A DNA stretch of 64,000 bases from Chryseobacterium sp. StRB126 (GCF_000829375.1 NZ_AP014624.1:2480001-2544000), one strand, 5' to 3'; numbered from the stretch's first letter, positions 9,484 through 18,892 are shown. Notes: generated by a model not told the origin, from the letters alone. Made by a program: numbers and translations.

Positions 9484-9795
9484 ATGTACAGACTATATTT
9501 CATTTTTGTTCTTATTCTCATATTTATTTTACAATGGACCAAAGGGCAGGGCAGGTCTGTTAGAAATGTATCTGATACAATTGACGAGAGCAATAATCTA
9601 AATGGAAGTTGTGTTGGAAGTGAAAGTTATTGTTGTAATTATGCTGGAGTGAGAGGCAATAATTATCCGGGTGAAAATCAGGAACTTCTTGTGAATACTC
9701 CAAGATCATCATCAGGCTATGTTTTTTTCGGACCTTTACTGATTATAATAAGCTTGTTGGTCTTGAGAGCGCTATCAAAAAGAGCAGAAGAATAG
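9484..9795 (+). CDS. Small bitopic protein with Cys-rich middle
   Basis: 103 residues. Hydrophobic N-terminus (3-18, signal or anchor) and a second hydrophobic segment at about 77-95 followed by ALSKRAEE. Between them is a polar stretch with three cysteines (SCVGSESYCCNYAG). No family recognised. The coding case rests on length, composition and the regular signal/TM layout only. Confidence 0.4.
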   Translation: MYRLYFIFVLILIFILQWTKGQGRSVRNVSDTIDESNNLNGSCVGSESYCCNYAGVRGNNYPGENQELLVNTPRSSSGYVFFGPLLIIISLLVLRALSKRAEE

Positions 9796-9820
9796 CTCTA
9801 TTAATTTTTAAAAGAAAGAA

Positions 9821-9982
9821 ATGCAAGGAGGCTTTTACATCCTTTCTATATTACAGGAGTACAATAATTTATTTTTTTCTATTTTTATCCATTTGATAAT
9901 ATATTCAAAAGGTTCATTAGAGGCTGAAAATCCAGTATTATGTCCTAAAGCTGGGCATTATTTATTTTCTATTGGATTTTAA
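9821..9982 (+). CDS. Possible small ORF, 53 residues
   Basis: ATG 9821 to TAA 9980-9982. Hydrophobic first half, then SLEAENPVLCPKAGHYLFS, which looks like real protein sequence. It could be the tail of a decayed gene. No family assigned. Confidence 0.2.
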   Translation: MQGGFYILSILQEYNNLFFSIFIHLIIYSKGSLEAENPVLCPKAGHYLFSIGF

Positions 9983-10583
9983 TACATTCAGGTATTCAAT
10001 GGATGGACAAGCATTCTGTGAAGGTTAAAATATAATGGCCCAGCAGTTGAATATTTAAAAATTCAGATACTTTTCTGATCTTATACGTCATTTGAAGCTC
10101 CGAAAACGATGCTGCTTATAATTGCTATTGCGTTCCAATTCTTCCCAACTCTTAAAATATAATCTTCAATTAGAGTTTTTTATTGTGATATTACATAATT
10201 ACCCCACTGATATTGATACATATCTCTCTACTGATTCCTTGGAAGGCTTAATAATTTTAGACCAGCATATTATCTCTATTTGAAAACCCTATTGCCCTAT
10301 ATTGTCAAGCTTTGAAATCATAATGTGCTAAGTCGAAATCTTCAAGATCTTTAATTTTAGATTTTTGGTTAATAGAATAGTTGTGATTATTTCTTTAATT
10401 GGATACACAGCCACAATCCCATTTCCCAAAACTTATTCCTGAAAGGAAAACAGATGGCGAATCCAACAAAACAATTTTAAGGATAATACTATTTGCTATT
10501 GATTGGTTATTAAGCTGAAAGTAAAGAAGGAATAAAAAATACCCTCAAAAAGATATAACTTTTAAGGGTATTGCTATCTTTAG
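9983..10583. other. Stretch without recognisable genes
   Basis: About 600 AT-rich bases with stops in every frame. I see no remnant that I can name, no tRNA and no clear terminator. It lies at the 3' end of the minus-strand surface-protein island and may be decayed coding sequence. Confidence 0.35.
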
Positions 10584-11030
10584 TTACAATGCATTAACAC
10601 TGAATAGTGCTTTAAACTCGGCAAAGTTAGCATAGCTAAAATTTGTCGGATAGGAAATTCCACCAGTTGCACTTGCGGCAGCATTTTCTCCAGTAAGGTA
10701 AACCACTGTATTGAGGGTATCTCCGCCAGTTAATGAAACCATTCCGGGAACAACTACAGAGTAACGCAGTGCTGCCTGCTATGGTGTTGCCCATCGTATT
10801 GTTGCATTATCCATTATAATAGTCCCGCCTGAAGGATTGCCACCTGTATTTTTTCTTATTTCAAGATTTACTGGATAAAAAAAGCCCGTTGTATTCCGAT
10901 CTGGATTAGAATTAGGCATAATATAGGCGGCAATCAAGTAGATTCCTGATTGGGCAACTGTGTAAGTGCCGTTACTAAGATTAAAACGACCATTGGGATC
11001 TGTAACGGTTAAAATATTAACCTTGATTAT
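10584..11030 (-). pseudogene. C-terminal half of a decayed jelly-roll surface protein
   Basis: On the minus strand the frame reads IIKVNILTVTDPNGRFNL, a SGIYLIAAYIMPNSNPD strand, IRKNTGGNPSGGTI, then an in-frame TAG (10779-10781), AALRYSVVVPGMVSLTGGD and a stop at 10584-10586. This is the typical SGxYxIxxxI...DxVxV pattern of the C1q/TNF-like heads of the VGINT proteins. The signal peptide and middle module are missing, since the 5' end runs into a stop at 11031. It follows the gene at 11057 on the same strand. Confidence 0.7.
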
Positions 11031-11056
11031 TTAATCATTATGGGCTGAAATGGAAA

Positions 11057-11851
11057 TCACTCGTACATTTTATAAAAAGTAACAACCAGTCCTGATTGGT
11101 TGGCATATGTATTTCCACCTTCCGAAAATCCATTACCGTGATTTAACATCAATCTTACGGACTGTGACGCAGGAAGCTGTAATATATATGTAAATTTATA
11201 TCCTTGTATTTTTCCAGGTGCGTATCCATTACCAGAAATCTGAGTTCCCGTTTTGAGATCTGTTAACAAGGCATTACTTGTATTAACAATTCCGGCATTC
11301 ACTACGAAAAAGCTGTAATTGGTAATAAAAGCTGCTACAGAAGTGCTGTCATTATAACAGTCCAAAGTTACATCTACCCTATATGTTCCGGCAGGCAGGG
11401 TAATATTCTGACCCCCTGAAAATGTAACCCCAGGTATTGTATTTATAATTCCTGTGTTGTTAAAAGAAACAATATTATTCCCTGTACCATTGGGAATAAT
11501 AATCGGCTGACTTGAAGTTCCACCAAAAACCTGAATTCTTAAGATCTGATCTACTTCATTATTCATAAGCATTCTTTCCCAAACATTGCCTGTCCAGTAA
11601 AAATATCCTTTAGGATAATTAGATCCCCCTGTTCCTTTATTATAAATAATCGAGCCTTTTACGGGGTTATTTACTGGAGACGTATTACTTGTTAAGGAAA
11701 GAAGTTCGTATTGAGGAAATAGAACTCCTTTATCAGAGGATACTATGTCCAACATTGAAGAAAGATTAGGTGTTGTGGTATTGATTCCCACTTGTGCTTT
11801 TACAATAGAAACCAATGCAATGTTGATAATTATAAATATTTTTTTCATCAT
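11057..11851 (-). CDS. VGINT / jelly-roll surface protein
   Basis: 264 residues. Signal peptide at 1-19, then QVGINTTTPNLSSMLDI, a GVLFPQYELLSL strand, the GSIIYNKGTGG...GYFYWTGNVWERM module (about 66-92), and a C-terminal beta-sandwich with AGTYRVDVTLDCYND and SVRLMLNHGNGF, like C1q/TNF heads. Its ATG overlaps the stop of the upstream gene by four bases, so the 12662-11848-11057 genes form a tight operon. Family members are thought to be surface or outer-membrane exposed; ligand unknown. Confidence 0.8.
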   Translation of the reverse strand: MMKKIFIIINIALVSIVKAQVGINTTTPNLSSMLDIVSSDKGVLFPQYELLSLTSNTSPVNNPVKGSIIYNKGTGGSNYPKGYFYWTGNVWERMLMNNEVDQILRIQVFGGTSSQPIIIPNGTGNNIVSFNNTGIINTIPGVTFSGGQNITLPAGTYRVDVTLDCYNDSTSVAAFITNYSFFVVNAGIVNTSNALLTDLKTGTQISGNGYAPGKIQGYKFTYILQLPASQSVRLMLNHGNGFSEGGNTYANQSGLVVTFYKMYE

Positions 11852-12654
11852 AATGATTTTTGTACATGAATTAGTGAATTTGAAACTGTTATTCTTCCGT
11901 TATTGGGTGAAATACCTCCTAAAGCATTTTCATAAGTACCTCCTGTATGATGGGACAGTTTAAATGTAATGGTTGTTGGAGAAATGAGTTCAACAGAAAA
12001 TGAAAAATTAGCTCCGTGTTTTTTATCTGCACTGGCGTTAGAAGTAGCATTTTCCAAAACACTGGATCCATACTGTACCGTTCCTGAAGTATTAGTTAAC
12101 TTTGCTTCATAATAATGCACATGAGTGCGTATTGTACTGCCTAACCCTGAAGACGGAGCTTCATCCGGAACAACAATGTTTAAAGCCACAGTAACAGAAT
12201 ATTTTCCTGCAGGAAGGCTTATATTGCCCGTTAAAGGATCGTAGCTTACTCCTGTAATACTGCTAAAAATCATGCTTCCCCCTGTCATGGTCTGAAAAAC
12301 CCCATTGGCTAATCCGGCAAGCATTATGTTCGATGTATTATTCGTCACAACAGTATTGGAGACGGAATTAGCTGAAGCTGCTACTGCGCTCCAAAGTCCT
12401 TTGTTCCATATATAAAAGCCTTCCATTTGGGAGCCTCCCACATTGTAAACAATTAGTCCTTCTGCGGGATTATTTACGGGATTGGTATTATCAAACAGCC
12501 CTCCTAAAGTTACTCTTGCAGGAAGAAAAGCTTTGCCTGTATTACCAGATACCTCCAATACAGATGAGGGATGAGGATTTGTTGTGCCAACTCCCACCTG
12601 GGCATATAAATTTCCTATCAAAAATAGAAAGGAAGTAATGAGTATATTCTTCAT
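11848..12654 (-). CDS. VGINT-type (VGVGT) jelly-roll surface protein
   Basis: 268 residues. Signal peptide at 1-18 (NLYAQ), VGVGTTNPHPSSVLEV, FLPARVTLGGLF, then GLIVYNVGGSQMEGFYIWNK (about 72-91), and a jelly-roll-like C-terminus with AGKYSVTVALNIVV and TITFKLSHHTGG. Same plan as its operon neighbours, with a C-terminus clearly different from both, as expected if heads diversify faster than N-termini. Seven bases separate it from the upstream gene. Confidence 0.8.
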   Translation of the reverse strand: MKNILITSFLFLIGNLYAQVGVGTTNPHPSSVLEVSGNTGKAFLPARVTLGGLFDNTNPVNNPAEGLIVYNVGGSQMEGFYIWNKGLWSAVAASANSVSNTVVTNNTSNIMLAGLANGVFQTMTGGSMIFSSITGVSYDPLTGNISLPAGKYSVTVALNIVVPDEAPSSGLGSTIRTHVHYYEAKLTNTSGTVQYGSSVLENATSNASADKKHGANFSFSVELISPTTITFKLSHHTGGTYENALGGISPNNGRITVSNSLIHVQKSL

Positions 12655-12661
12655 CTTTGTG

Positions 12662-13516
12662 TTATTTTAATTTTGTTATTTTAATAATTGTTCCATTAGC
12701 CAAAATAGTAACCAAATCATTGAAACTACTTGCAGCCATTCTTCCAATATCAAGCTTAACGGCTACTGTAGATACAATGTCAAAACTATGAAGCAAGCGA
12801 ACTTTATGATTTTCATTGATTTTGGATACAACTGCTCCTTCAACCCGTTTGGTTGATATAAAATTCCCAAAGCTATTTGTAACTGGATTGTATTCGTAAA
12901 GATTAAGATCACTATAGTATCCCATGTTGTAATAACTCCCTTGAATTGCAACAGCATTACCTGAAGGGTTAGCGGGAGGAGCATTTAACTGATGTACTAT
13001 TTCCAAAGTATAACTCCCAGGTCCCAAAACGATTTCCCATGCATTCAATGTCGTATTGTAGACAAAATCCAACAGAGGCATATATCCGGAATTGATGATA
13101 TAGTAATTGTTAGTTGAACCGCTTACCAACGCTTCTTGATCACCCGCAACAAAATTATTTAACTTTGAGGTATTGTTTAACAATCCAATATAAGCAACCT
13201 TGGGTGTTTCTTTGAAATAGAGCGATTTATTCCATGCCCCGCTTCCAAAGTTAGCGGTAGAATCCCAGAAGTAAAGCGTTTGGGAAGTTCCTTGTGAAGT
13301 TCCAGAGTTATAGACCAATAATCCATCTTTAGGAGTAACAGAAATGGGAGACTGAGATGTTGTATTGGTGATATTTACTCTTGGAATCAATATGCCTTTA
13401 TTACTGGATTCTACTTGCAGAGCAGCTGAATTATAAGGGTTAGACGTATTTATACCCATTTGAGCAAACGTCATAAAGGGAATGGATATTCCCAATAATA
13501 ATAGTTTTTTCATCAC
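12662..13516 (-). CDS. VGINT-type (MGINT) exported surface protein
   Basis: 284 residues. Signal peptide at 1-18 (MTFAQ), MGINTSNPYNSAALQVES, GILIPRVNITN, then GLLVYNSGTSQG...LYFWDSTANFGSGAW. The C-terminal domain is beta-rich (SYTLEIVHQLNAPP, VAVKLDIGRMAASSF). First gene of the three-gene operon 12662-11848-11057. The 478-base region upstream, before the HTH pair, must hold the promoter. Confidence 0.8.
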   Translation of the reverse strand: MMKKLLLLGISIPFMTFAQMGINTSNPYNSAALQVESSNKGILIPRVNITNTTSQSPISVTPKDGLLVYNSGTSQGTSQTLYFWDSTANFGSGAWNKSLYFKETPKVAYIGLLNNTSKLNNFVAGDQEALVSGSTNNYYIINSGYMPLLDFVYNTTLNAWEIVLGPGSYTLEIVHQLNAPPANPSGNAVAIQGSYYNMGYYSDLNLYEYNPVTNSFGNFISTKRVEGAVVSKINENHKVRLLHSFDIVSTVAVKLDIGRMAASSFNDLVTILANGTIIKITKLK

Positions 13517-13994
13517 TTATTGTTTAAAATTTATTATCAAATGTGTTTTCGCGTATTATAATTTTAAAAATTATAATGCGGTTTTTAAATAGTAAATATT
13601 TTAAAACAAAACATTTGCAAACTGATCAACAGAGCAGCTAATGTTTTGAAATCTCAATAAGATATTTACTAAAAATTATGGATTTTGTATGTCCGTAGAC
13701 AAATAGACTCTTAACTATCAAAGCTAGTATAAGAACTATTTAAGAGTCATATGTATGGAAATGTAAGGTAATGGTTTTCATCGTAAGTGTATTTTTTTGT
13801 GTTTTATACTTCAATTCTTAAGAATCGAAAAGAGAAATAAGAAACCGGTTTTTTTTTATTTATTTTTGAAAATGTATATTTTGGCTGTTAGTAAAAATTT
13901 ATTCAGGAGTATTCTATTAATATCCATTGGTAGTTTCTTTAATCATAGTTGTTTTACTTTTATTTCATAATATTAATCCCAAAGGGAATATCAA
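13517..13994. promoter_or_regulatory. Intergenic region between HTH pair and surface-protein operon
   Basis: 478 bases, very AT-rich. Contains a near-perfect palindrome at about 13552-13576 (TTATAATTTT on each side) and a 9-base inverted repeat GACTCTTAA (13706-13714) / TTAAGAGTC (13740-13748). It should contain the promoter of the 13516 operon on the minus strand. Whether the inverted repeats are operators for the adjacent HTH proteins is not shown by the sequence. Confidence 0.4.
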
Positions 13995-14369
13995 TTAATT
14001 TAGAATGTTTTCAACTTCACAATTTTCACCTTCATTGTCCGTCATACTAATAAACAACCTCTTCCATTTGGTTACAGTATTCCTGCTTAACTTAAAATGT
14101 TTTGCAAGCTGTGAATTAGTTAATTTATTTTTCTTTTGATAATCTAACATCATCAGTATGGAAGATTTATTGTAAGATCGATGACTTTGATTAAATGCTT
14201 CTGTCCTCTGATCTGATATACCAAAAATTCTGCGGTTAAGCTCAATTACATCTAATACTGATAGGTTTTCTTTATTCAACAAGAACTTACATTCCTCTTT
14301 TCTAGATGGGTATTTTTTGTTGATTATGTCATTATAGATCTGGTGATAATCTGGAGTTGACTTTTGCAT
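13995..14369 (-). CDS. HTH protein B (transposase-like DNA-binding domain), copy 1
   Basis: 124 residues. The N-terminal half has the B-family pattern (DYHQIYNDIINKKYPSRKEE, VIELNRRIFG), and the C-terminal half has a helix-turn-helix, LDYQKKNKLTNSQLAKHFKL then SRNTVTKWKRLF. It resembles the N-terminal HTH of transposases but has no DDE or other catalytic part. Copies are at 49491-49823 and 55000-55317. It starts 16 bases after the stop of HTH A, so the two are co-transcribed. Probably a small DNA-binding regulator; target unknown. Confidence 0.75.
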   Translation of the reverse strand: MQKSTPDYHQIYNDIINKKYPSRKEECKFLLNKENLSVLDVIELNRRIFGISDQRTEAFNQSHRSYNKSSILMMLDYQKKNKLTNSQLAKHFKLSRNTVTKWKRLFISMTDNEGENCEVENILN

Positions 14370-14385
14370 ATTGTGTCTAATAATG

Positions 14386-14868
14386 TTATTTTATATTTAG
14401 TCTTAACTTGTTAACCAGAGTTTCTGCCTTGTTTCCTGCAGCATATTTTTTGATCCAGTTATGTAAAGTTGTTTTAGGAATCTTATATTCACTTATGATC
14501 TGTTCCTTTGTTTTTTCCTTGTATTCAATAGATTCCAAAATGAAATCGATTACTTCTTTGGTGTAAATATTTTTTCTAAACTGTGGAAGCTGAGATCCAT
14601 TTTCTTTTATAGAGGTGCTGTAATTAACTCTTGCAGGTGGAGCATATAATATTAAATGTTGAGAATAGATTCTGAAAAAATCATATTCAAGTAATTTGCA
14701 CCATTTTAATAAAGTATGAGTATCTAACTGTTCCTGTAAAAACATTTGATCTATTTGTTCACTAGTACATTTGAAAAACTTGCAAATACGTTCTGTTTCA
14801 ATTCCAGTTTCCAAAACCCTTTGCTTAATCAGTGATCCAATATAAATATTTTTAAAATCTATGTTCAT
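14386..14868 (-). CDS. HTH protein A (two DNA-binding domains), copy 1
   Basis: 160 residues. The N-terminal domain (1-85) contains FKNIYIGSLIKQRV and the block LLKWCKLLEYDFFRIYSQH, nearly identical in all three copies and Cro/XRE-like in helical pattern. After a variable linker comes FRKNIYTKEVIDFILE and a second HTH, ISEYKIPKTTLHNWIKKY (about 124-141), of transposase type. No catalytic domain. It begins 99 bases downstream of the VGINT gene at 14968 and precedes HTH B, an order repeated at 48981 and 54282. Automatic pipelines may call such proteins 'transposase'; I think regulator is more likely. Confidence 0.75.
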   Translation of the reverse strand: MNIDFKNIYIGSLIKQRVLETGIETERICKFFKCTSEQIDQMFLQEQLDTHTLLKWCKLLEYDFFRIYSQHLILYAPPARVNYSTSIKENGSQLPQFRKNIYTKEVIDFILESIEYKEKTKEQIISEYKIPKTTLHNWIKKYAAGNKAETLVNKLRLNIK

Positions 14869-14967
14869 CTTAGTATTAAGAATAATGTTTAGCGGATTAA
14901 TAAAATTCTGTATATAGTTTAATCTTTAAAATTTGGAAACTGCCGTAAAAAGCAATTTCCAAAGTGA

Positions 14968-15939
14968 TTATGGTGTAGATAATTGCTGTAAAGAAAAGTT
15001 TCTACTTTCCGACAAAGAAGCAGGGGTAGAAATATGAGCATCTACTGTAGGCTTATTCAGTGCCCCCCAGTTCATTGTAAGATAGACTTTATCCCCAGCA
15101 TTGAGGTGTACAATGCAATCCACACTTATAGGTGTATTTCCAGCTGCTGCACCGTTATTATCAATATTACCCCTGTTTCCTCCAATAATATTTGAAAGAG
15201 CAGTTCCATTCTTGGTAATATTCAAATTGATTCCCGTAAAAGCTCCAGTTCCTGAAACAGCTCCACCACTTCCAAAATAAGCATATCCCTCTATTTTATA
15301 AACACCTGACTCAAGTATTTGCCAGTAATCTCCTGCATCATTCCAAACTGCGGAACCTCCCTGATTCACAATAACATCACTTACAGAAAATGGAATAATC
15401 TGAGGAATACTGTTATTGAAATTTGTTAGTGTAGTTCCAGAATAGGTAACTGTATCAGAAGCCCCTAATGCAGCAATTGTTGGGGTTGTTTTATTGATCA
15501 GAATTCCTAACTCCCAGGTAGTTCCGGTTGTTGTTCCTTTGCTGATAAGCATTGTATATCCACCAGGTGTTAGGATGACACTTGAAACACCTGCTCCGGA
15601 TTGATTATCAATTAGTTCAGTTCCGCTTGCTGTAATTGTAAGCGATGCAGTTCCAACATTTTTGATGTAATAAACTCTTCCCAGTATATTTCCACTGGCG
15701 GGTGTAGCTACTGTTGCGGCAGGTAAAGTAAATGTCCCTGCTGAGGAACCACTAAAAGCCATATAGAAATCACCAATACCCAAGGTTGTGGAAACTGATG
15801 TCCTTTTGTATTGACCCGCTATAGATCCATTCACGGTAAAAGTACTGCCTGGAATTGCTGTATTTACTCCGACATTTCCTGCCTGCGAATAGATAATATT
15901 GGGTAATCCCAATAAGGTTGCTAATAATAAATTTTTCAT
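14968..15939 (-). CDS. VGVNT-type exported protein with C1q-like head
   Basis: 323 residues. Signal peptide at 1-18 (IIYSQ), AGNVGVNTAIPGSTFTVNGS, then a Thr/Ser/Gly-rich stalk-like domain (40-155) with GTFTLPAATVATP and LTITASGTELID, resembling phage-fibre sequences. The C-terminal C1q/TNF-like head (about 190-300) shows SGVYKIEGYAYFGSGG, LNITKNGTALSNI and LNAGDKVYLTMNWG. It is followed by the HTH A/B pair on the same strand. Likely a trimeric surface fibre, by fold analogy. Confidence 0.8.
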   Translation of the reverse strand: MKNLLLATLLGLPNIIYSQAGNVGVNTAIPGSTFTVNGSIAGQYKRTSVSTTLGIGDFYMAFSGSSAGTFTLPAATVATPASGNILGRVYYIKNVGTASLTITASGTELIDNQSGAGVSSVILTPGGYTMLISKGTTTGTTWELGILINKTTPTIAALGASDTVTYSGTTLTNFNNSIPQIIPFSVSDVIVNQGGSAVWNDAGDYWQILESGVYKIEGYAYFGSGGAVSGTGAFTGINLNITKNGTALSNIIGGNRGNIDNNGAAAGNTPISVDCIVHLNAGDKVYLTMNWGALNKPTVDAHISTPASLSESRNFSLQQLSTP

Positions 15940-16572
15940 AATAATACTATTTCAAGGTTTAACATTTAGAGTTTTCGATATGATTTATAGATTGACCAGG
16001 TTTACCTTACTTTCAAATTCATTGAATCAAGGGGGGAATTACTGAATTTTAATCAACATTAAAATCTGCTAAGGGTGCAGGCAGAAATAAAATTTATAAT
16101 GAAGAGTAGTGTTTTTCCATTTTCAGCATACTTCATCATCAGGTGTCTGCTAGTACAACCATCTTCATCATAAAACATTATTACCGATGCATACGCATTA
16201 TGAAATAACCTCTAAAGAAATTTTTGGGGTAATATTAAAAGTAAGAGAACCATTTTTAGCTATATTGAATCCAGTGTTATGTTGTGGCTTTGTGTATCTG
16301 TAAGACTCGGCCAAAATAAAGAGTAGAAACTAATGCAGTTTCCAAATATTTGTATTTTTTTCATTGTGTATTTTTTTTATGTTTTTTTCATTAAATCACA
16401 GGAAGGCCAATCTTATAACACCAGTATGAGTTGAAACTTCCATTTTAGTTTATTTGCATTTCCTTTTGAAATTGAACAAGGATACATTGGCATTCTATAC
16501 AATATAGAGCATCCACAAAGGCTTAGCTGAAAAATAAGACTATCCAGTTTTTACACTTCATAGATAATTTTT
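15940..16572. other. Gene-free stretch inside the surface-protein island
   Basis: 633 bases. The minus strand has one open stretch of about 53 codons (about 16060-16220, containing FYDEDGCTSRHLMMKYAENG) without a good start and without a family I know; it may be a remnant. The rest is AT-rich with no hairpin I trust. It should contain the promoter of the 15939 gene. Confidence 0.35.
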
Positions 16573-17385
16573 TTAAAAATTTCCCATATACCGCAACGTA
16601 AGATTAGAAAGCGTACCATTGGGGGTAATTGTAGCAGAATCTGTAAAAGTAGGGTCTCTATAATATCTGTTAATGGAAAACCGGATCCTGTCATTTACAT
16701 TTAAGGTCACAAACCCGGAAATCGCCGTGTTGCTGTCAAAAACAGTTTGGCCGCTAGGAAACCCGTATGCAGTACGTAGATTAGGTACAGGCTCTGCACC
16801 ATTTACCATAATGACTCCTTCATAGGCATCTCTGGCCGCATTATTACCATTTGTAATACTGTGAAGAGAAATTACGCCCTGAACATGATAAGTACCTGCT
16901 TTTTGGACAACCAGTTCTCCAGCAGCATTGACTGCAAAGTTACCCGCATCATTAGCAATAAGTGTAGTACTGTCAAAACCAAGAGTTCTTAGATTGGTTG
17001 AAACAGAAGTTAAGGGGCCCTCATCAAATACATTTTTACAGCTTACATACGTAATGGTTTTGTCCCTAGTCATCTTATTCATAGAAAAAATGGGAATCCA
17101 TGTATTACTTGTATTGTTCCACCAATAAAACCCTTTTTCAATAGCCTCAGTGAGTGGATCTTCGAAGTCGAGGAAAACCAATAATCCATGTTGTTTGGCA
17201 CTTGTTACATTCAGTGATGTTACCCTTGGTACGATTACTCCTTCGTTGCTGAGCGGATTATCTTTATCTTTTGTTTTAATTTCTAATGTAGTTTTGGCGA
17301 CACTGGTATTGATGCCGACCTGAGAACTTAAAAATCCAAAACAAAAGATATTACCAAGTATAAGTAAAGTTGATATATTTTTCAT
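16573..17385 (-). CDS. VGINT / jelly-roll surface protein
   Basis: 270 residues from the ATG at 17385; the longer frame to 17451 overlaps the upstream gene and has no signal-like start, while MKNISTLLILGNIFCFG is a normal signal peptide (cut at SSQ). Then VGINTSVAKTTLEIKTKD, EGVIVPRVTSLN, GLLVFLDFEDP...GFYWWNNTSNTWIPI, and a C1q/TNF-like head (AGTYHVQGVISLHS, DRIRFSINRYYRD). Only five bases from the upstream gene: third gene of the operon 18167-17391-16573. Confidence 0.8.
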   Translation of the reverse strand: MKNISTLLILGNIFCFGFLSSQVGINTSVAKTTLEIKTKDKDNPLSNEGVIVPRVTSLNVTSAKQHGLLVFLDFEDPLTEAIEKGFYWWNNTSNTWIPIFSMNKMTRDKTITYVSCKNVFDEGPLTSVSTNLRTLGFDSTTLIANDAGNFAVNAAGELVVQKAGTYHVQGVISLHSITNGNNAARDAYEGVIMVNGAEPVPNLRTAYGFPSGQTVFDSNTAISGFVTLNVNDRIRFSINRYYRDPTFTDSATITPNGTLSNLTLRYMGNF

Positions 17386-17390
17386 AATTA

Positions 17391-18155
17391 TTAGTCCAAA
17401 TAAGATAAGGTTAATGTATAAACAGACTCCGGCCCAACTTCTGTGCTGCATGAACTGGTTCTCCGTGTCTGTACCGATATTCTCTGCCCTTTAGTTAATG
17501 TGATAATATTCGAAATCGTATGATTGGTACTTCTTTTAGCATTATCTGCTGACGGTAAAGGTGATTTGGCTATAAGGACAGGGTTCGCCCCATTATCTAT
17601 AAAGACTCCTACTTCTGTTATTGTTGCTCCAAGATCACCAGTATTTTTGTATACACCACCGGTAAAGAATACTGAATAATTTCCAGTTTTTCCTACAACT
17701 ACATCGCCATTCTGTAACATGTAATTCGCATCCGGAGCTTTCAAGCCTGTGAAGGGGGTTTTAAACCAAACATTAGTATTTGTGTCGCTACTGGTAATTA
17801 CAGGAAATCCATTTCCTGAAGCAATCGTCTTAAATAGATTCTTTCCCAAAATCTTAGTCTGGAATATATATTGCCATAGTTTTTTTGCATCATCCCAGAA
17901 ATAGTACCCCTCAAAACCTGCCGTATTTGCGTTATCCAAAAAAACCAACATTCCATTCTGACTCTGAACAGGGTCCACAGATGAAAAGCGACTTACAGTT
18001 GGGAATAATATACCTGCAGAATTTTCCGGAGTACCAGTATTTTTTGCCTGTATATCCAGCAGAGCCTGCGGAGCACTGGTATTTATACCTATCCCATTCT
18101 GAGCAAACAAATACCCTAAAGGAAGCATTAAGAAAAATAAAGTTATCTTTTTCAT
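17391..18155 (-). CDS. GINT-type jelly-roll surface protein
   Basis: 254 residues. Signal peptide MKKITLFFLMLPLGYLFAQ, NGIGINTSAPQALLDIQAKN, AGILFPTVSRFSS, GMLVFLDNANTAGFEGYYFW, then a jelly-roll-like head (TGNYSVFFTGGVYKN, GQRISVQTRRTSS). Its first 56 residues match the odd N-terminus of the regulator at 21503, so a duplicate of this gene once stood there. Second gene of a three-gene operon, 11 bases after the first. Confidence 0.82.
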   Translation of the reverse strand: MKKITLFFLMLPLGYLFAQNGIGINTSAPQALLDIQAKNTGTPENSAGILFPTVSRFSSVDPVQSQNGMLVFLDNANTAGFEGYYFWDDAKKLWQYIFQTKILGKNLFKTIASGNGFPVITSSDTNTNVWFKTPFTGLKAPDANYMLQNGDVVVGKTGNYSVFFTGGVYKNTGDLGATITEVGVFIDNGANPVLIAKSPLPSADNAKRSTNHTISNIITLTKGQRISVQTRRTSSCSTEVGPESVYTLTLSYLD

Positions 18156-18166
18156 AGCATTAAAGA

Positions 18167-18892
18167 TTAATCGTTCAGGTACGTCATTGTGATACAGTTG
18201 GTTCCATAACCCGTGTATGATGTACTTCCCGTCTCAGTAGTTTTTTGTACTGTAACTATTATAACATCATTCTGAGCCAAATTCAAAATTCCGCTAAGCG
18301 CCACGCTAGTTGCTGTTGTGCCTTCATTAGTTATGGAGTTGGAAGTTGTCAGAACTGTTACTCCGTTCTTTTTTATCCTGTAAGTATAAATTGCTCTATT
18401 CTCATTGACTGTACCAACCGTTTTTTTTAATGCGGAATTAAAACTGAGCAGATAGGTTCCACTTTTTCCTACAGTAATCTGATTACCCGAAACAGAGAAA
18501 CCTGTCGTATCATATGCCTTTAATGCACTGAATAATACATTATTCTCAGTATTTCCCGAAGCAGAATAACCAACTCCGCTAACTGCATAAATACTATCAT
18601 CATACAGCCGGTTATAATTGCTAAGAAAGGAAACCCAGCTTATACCATCCCAATAATAAAAACCATCCGGAAGTGTAGCGTGCTGAAATAAGAAAACGGT
18701 ATGCCCTTTCGACTGGGCAATAGGAAATGATTTTACCCTGGGAATCAAAATTCCATCCATCCCCGTAGGAGCCGAAATACTTGTTGGCTCCATATGAAGG
18801 CTTGCATTGGGAGAAGTTGTCCTTATCCCCACTTGGGCTAGAGAGAACATTGGAACGAATATAGCTCCATAAATAATAAATTTTTTTTGCAT
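18167..18892 (-). CDS. VGIRT-type jelly-roll surface protein
   Basis: 241 residues. Signal peptide at 1-19 (MFSLAQ), VGIRTTSPNASLHMEPTS, GILIPRVKSFPIAQSKGHTV, GFYYWDGISWVSFL, and a C1q/TNF-like head (SGTYLLSFNSALKK, YRIKKNGVTVLTTS, NDVIIVTVQKTTET). First gene of the operon 18167-17391-16573. A decayed copy of its 3' part is visible at 21515-21790, also directly upstream of a decayed copy of the next gene, so the gene pair was duplicated as a unit. Confidence 0.82.
   Translation of the reverse strand: MQKKFIIYGAIFVPMFSLAQVGIRTTSPNASLHMEPTSISAPTGMDGILIPRVKSFPIAQSKGHTVFLFQHATLPDGFYYWDGISWVSFLSNYNRLYDDSIYAVSGVGYSASGNTENNVLFSALKAYDTTGFSVSGNQITVGKSGTYLLSFNSALKKTVGTVNENRAIYTYRIKKNGVTVLTTSNSITNEGTTATSVALSGILNLAQNDVIIVTVQKTTETGSTSYTGYGTNCITMTYLND

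Noticed and set aside
13552..13576. AT-only palindrome as a terminator
   Set aside because: The stem is all A/T and no T-run follows on the strand that would need one; it could be chance in such AT-rich DNA.
13995..14868. Calling the HTH pair an insertion sequence
   Set aside because: Both proteins have transposase-type HTH domains, but neither has a catalytic domain, and I found no terminal inverted repeats or target duplications around any of the three copies.
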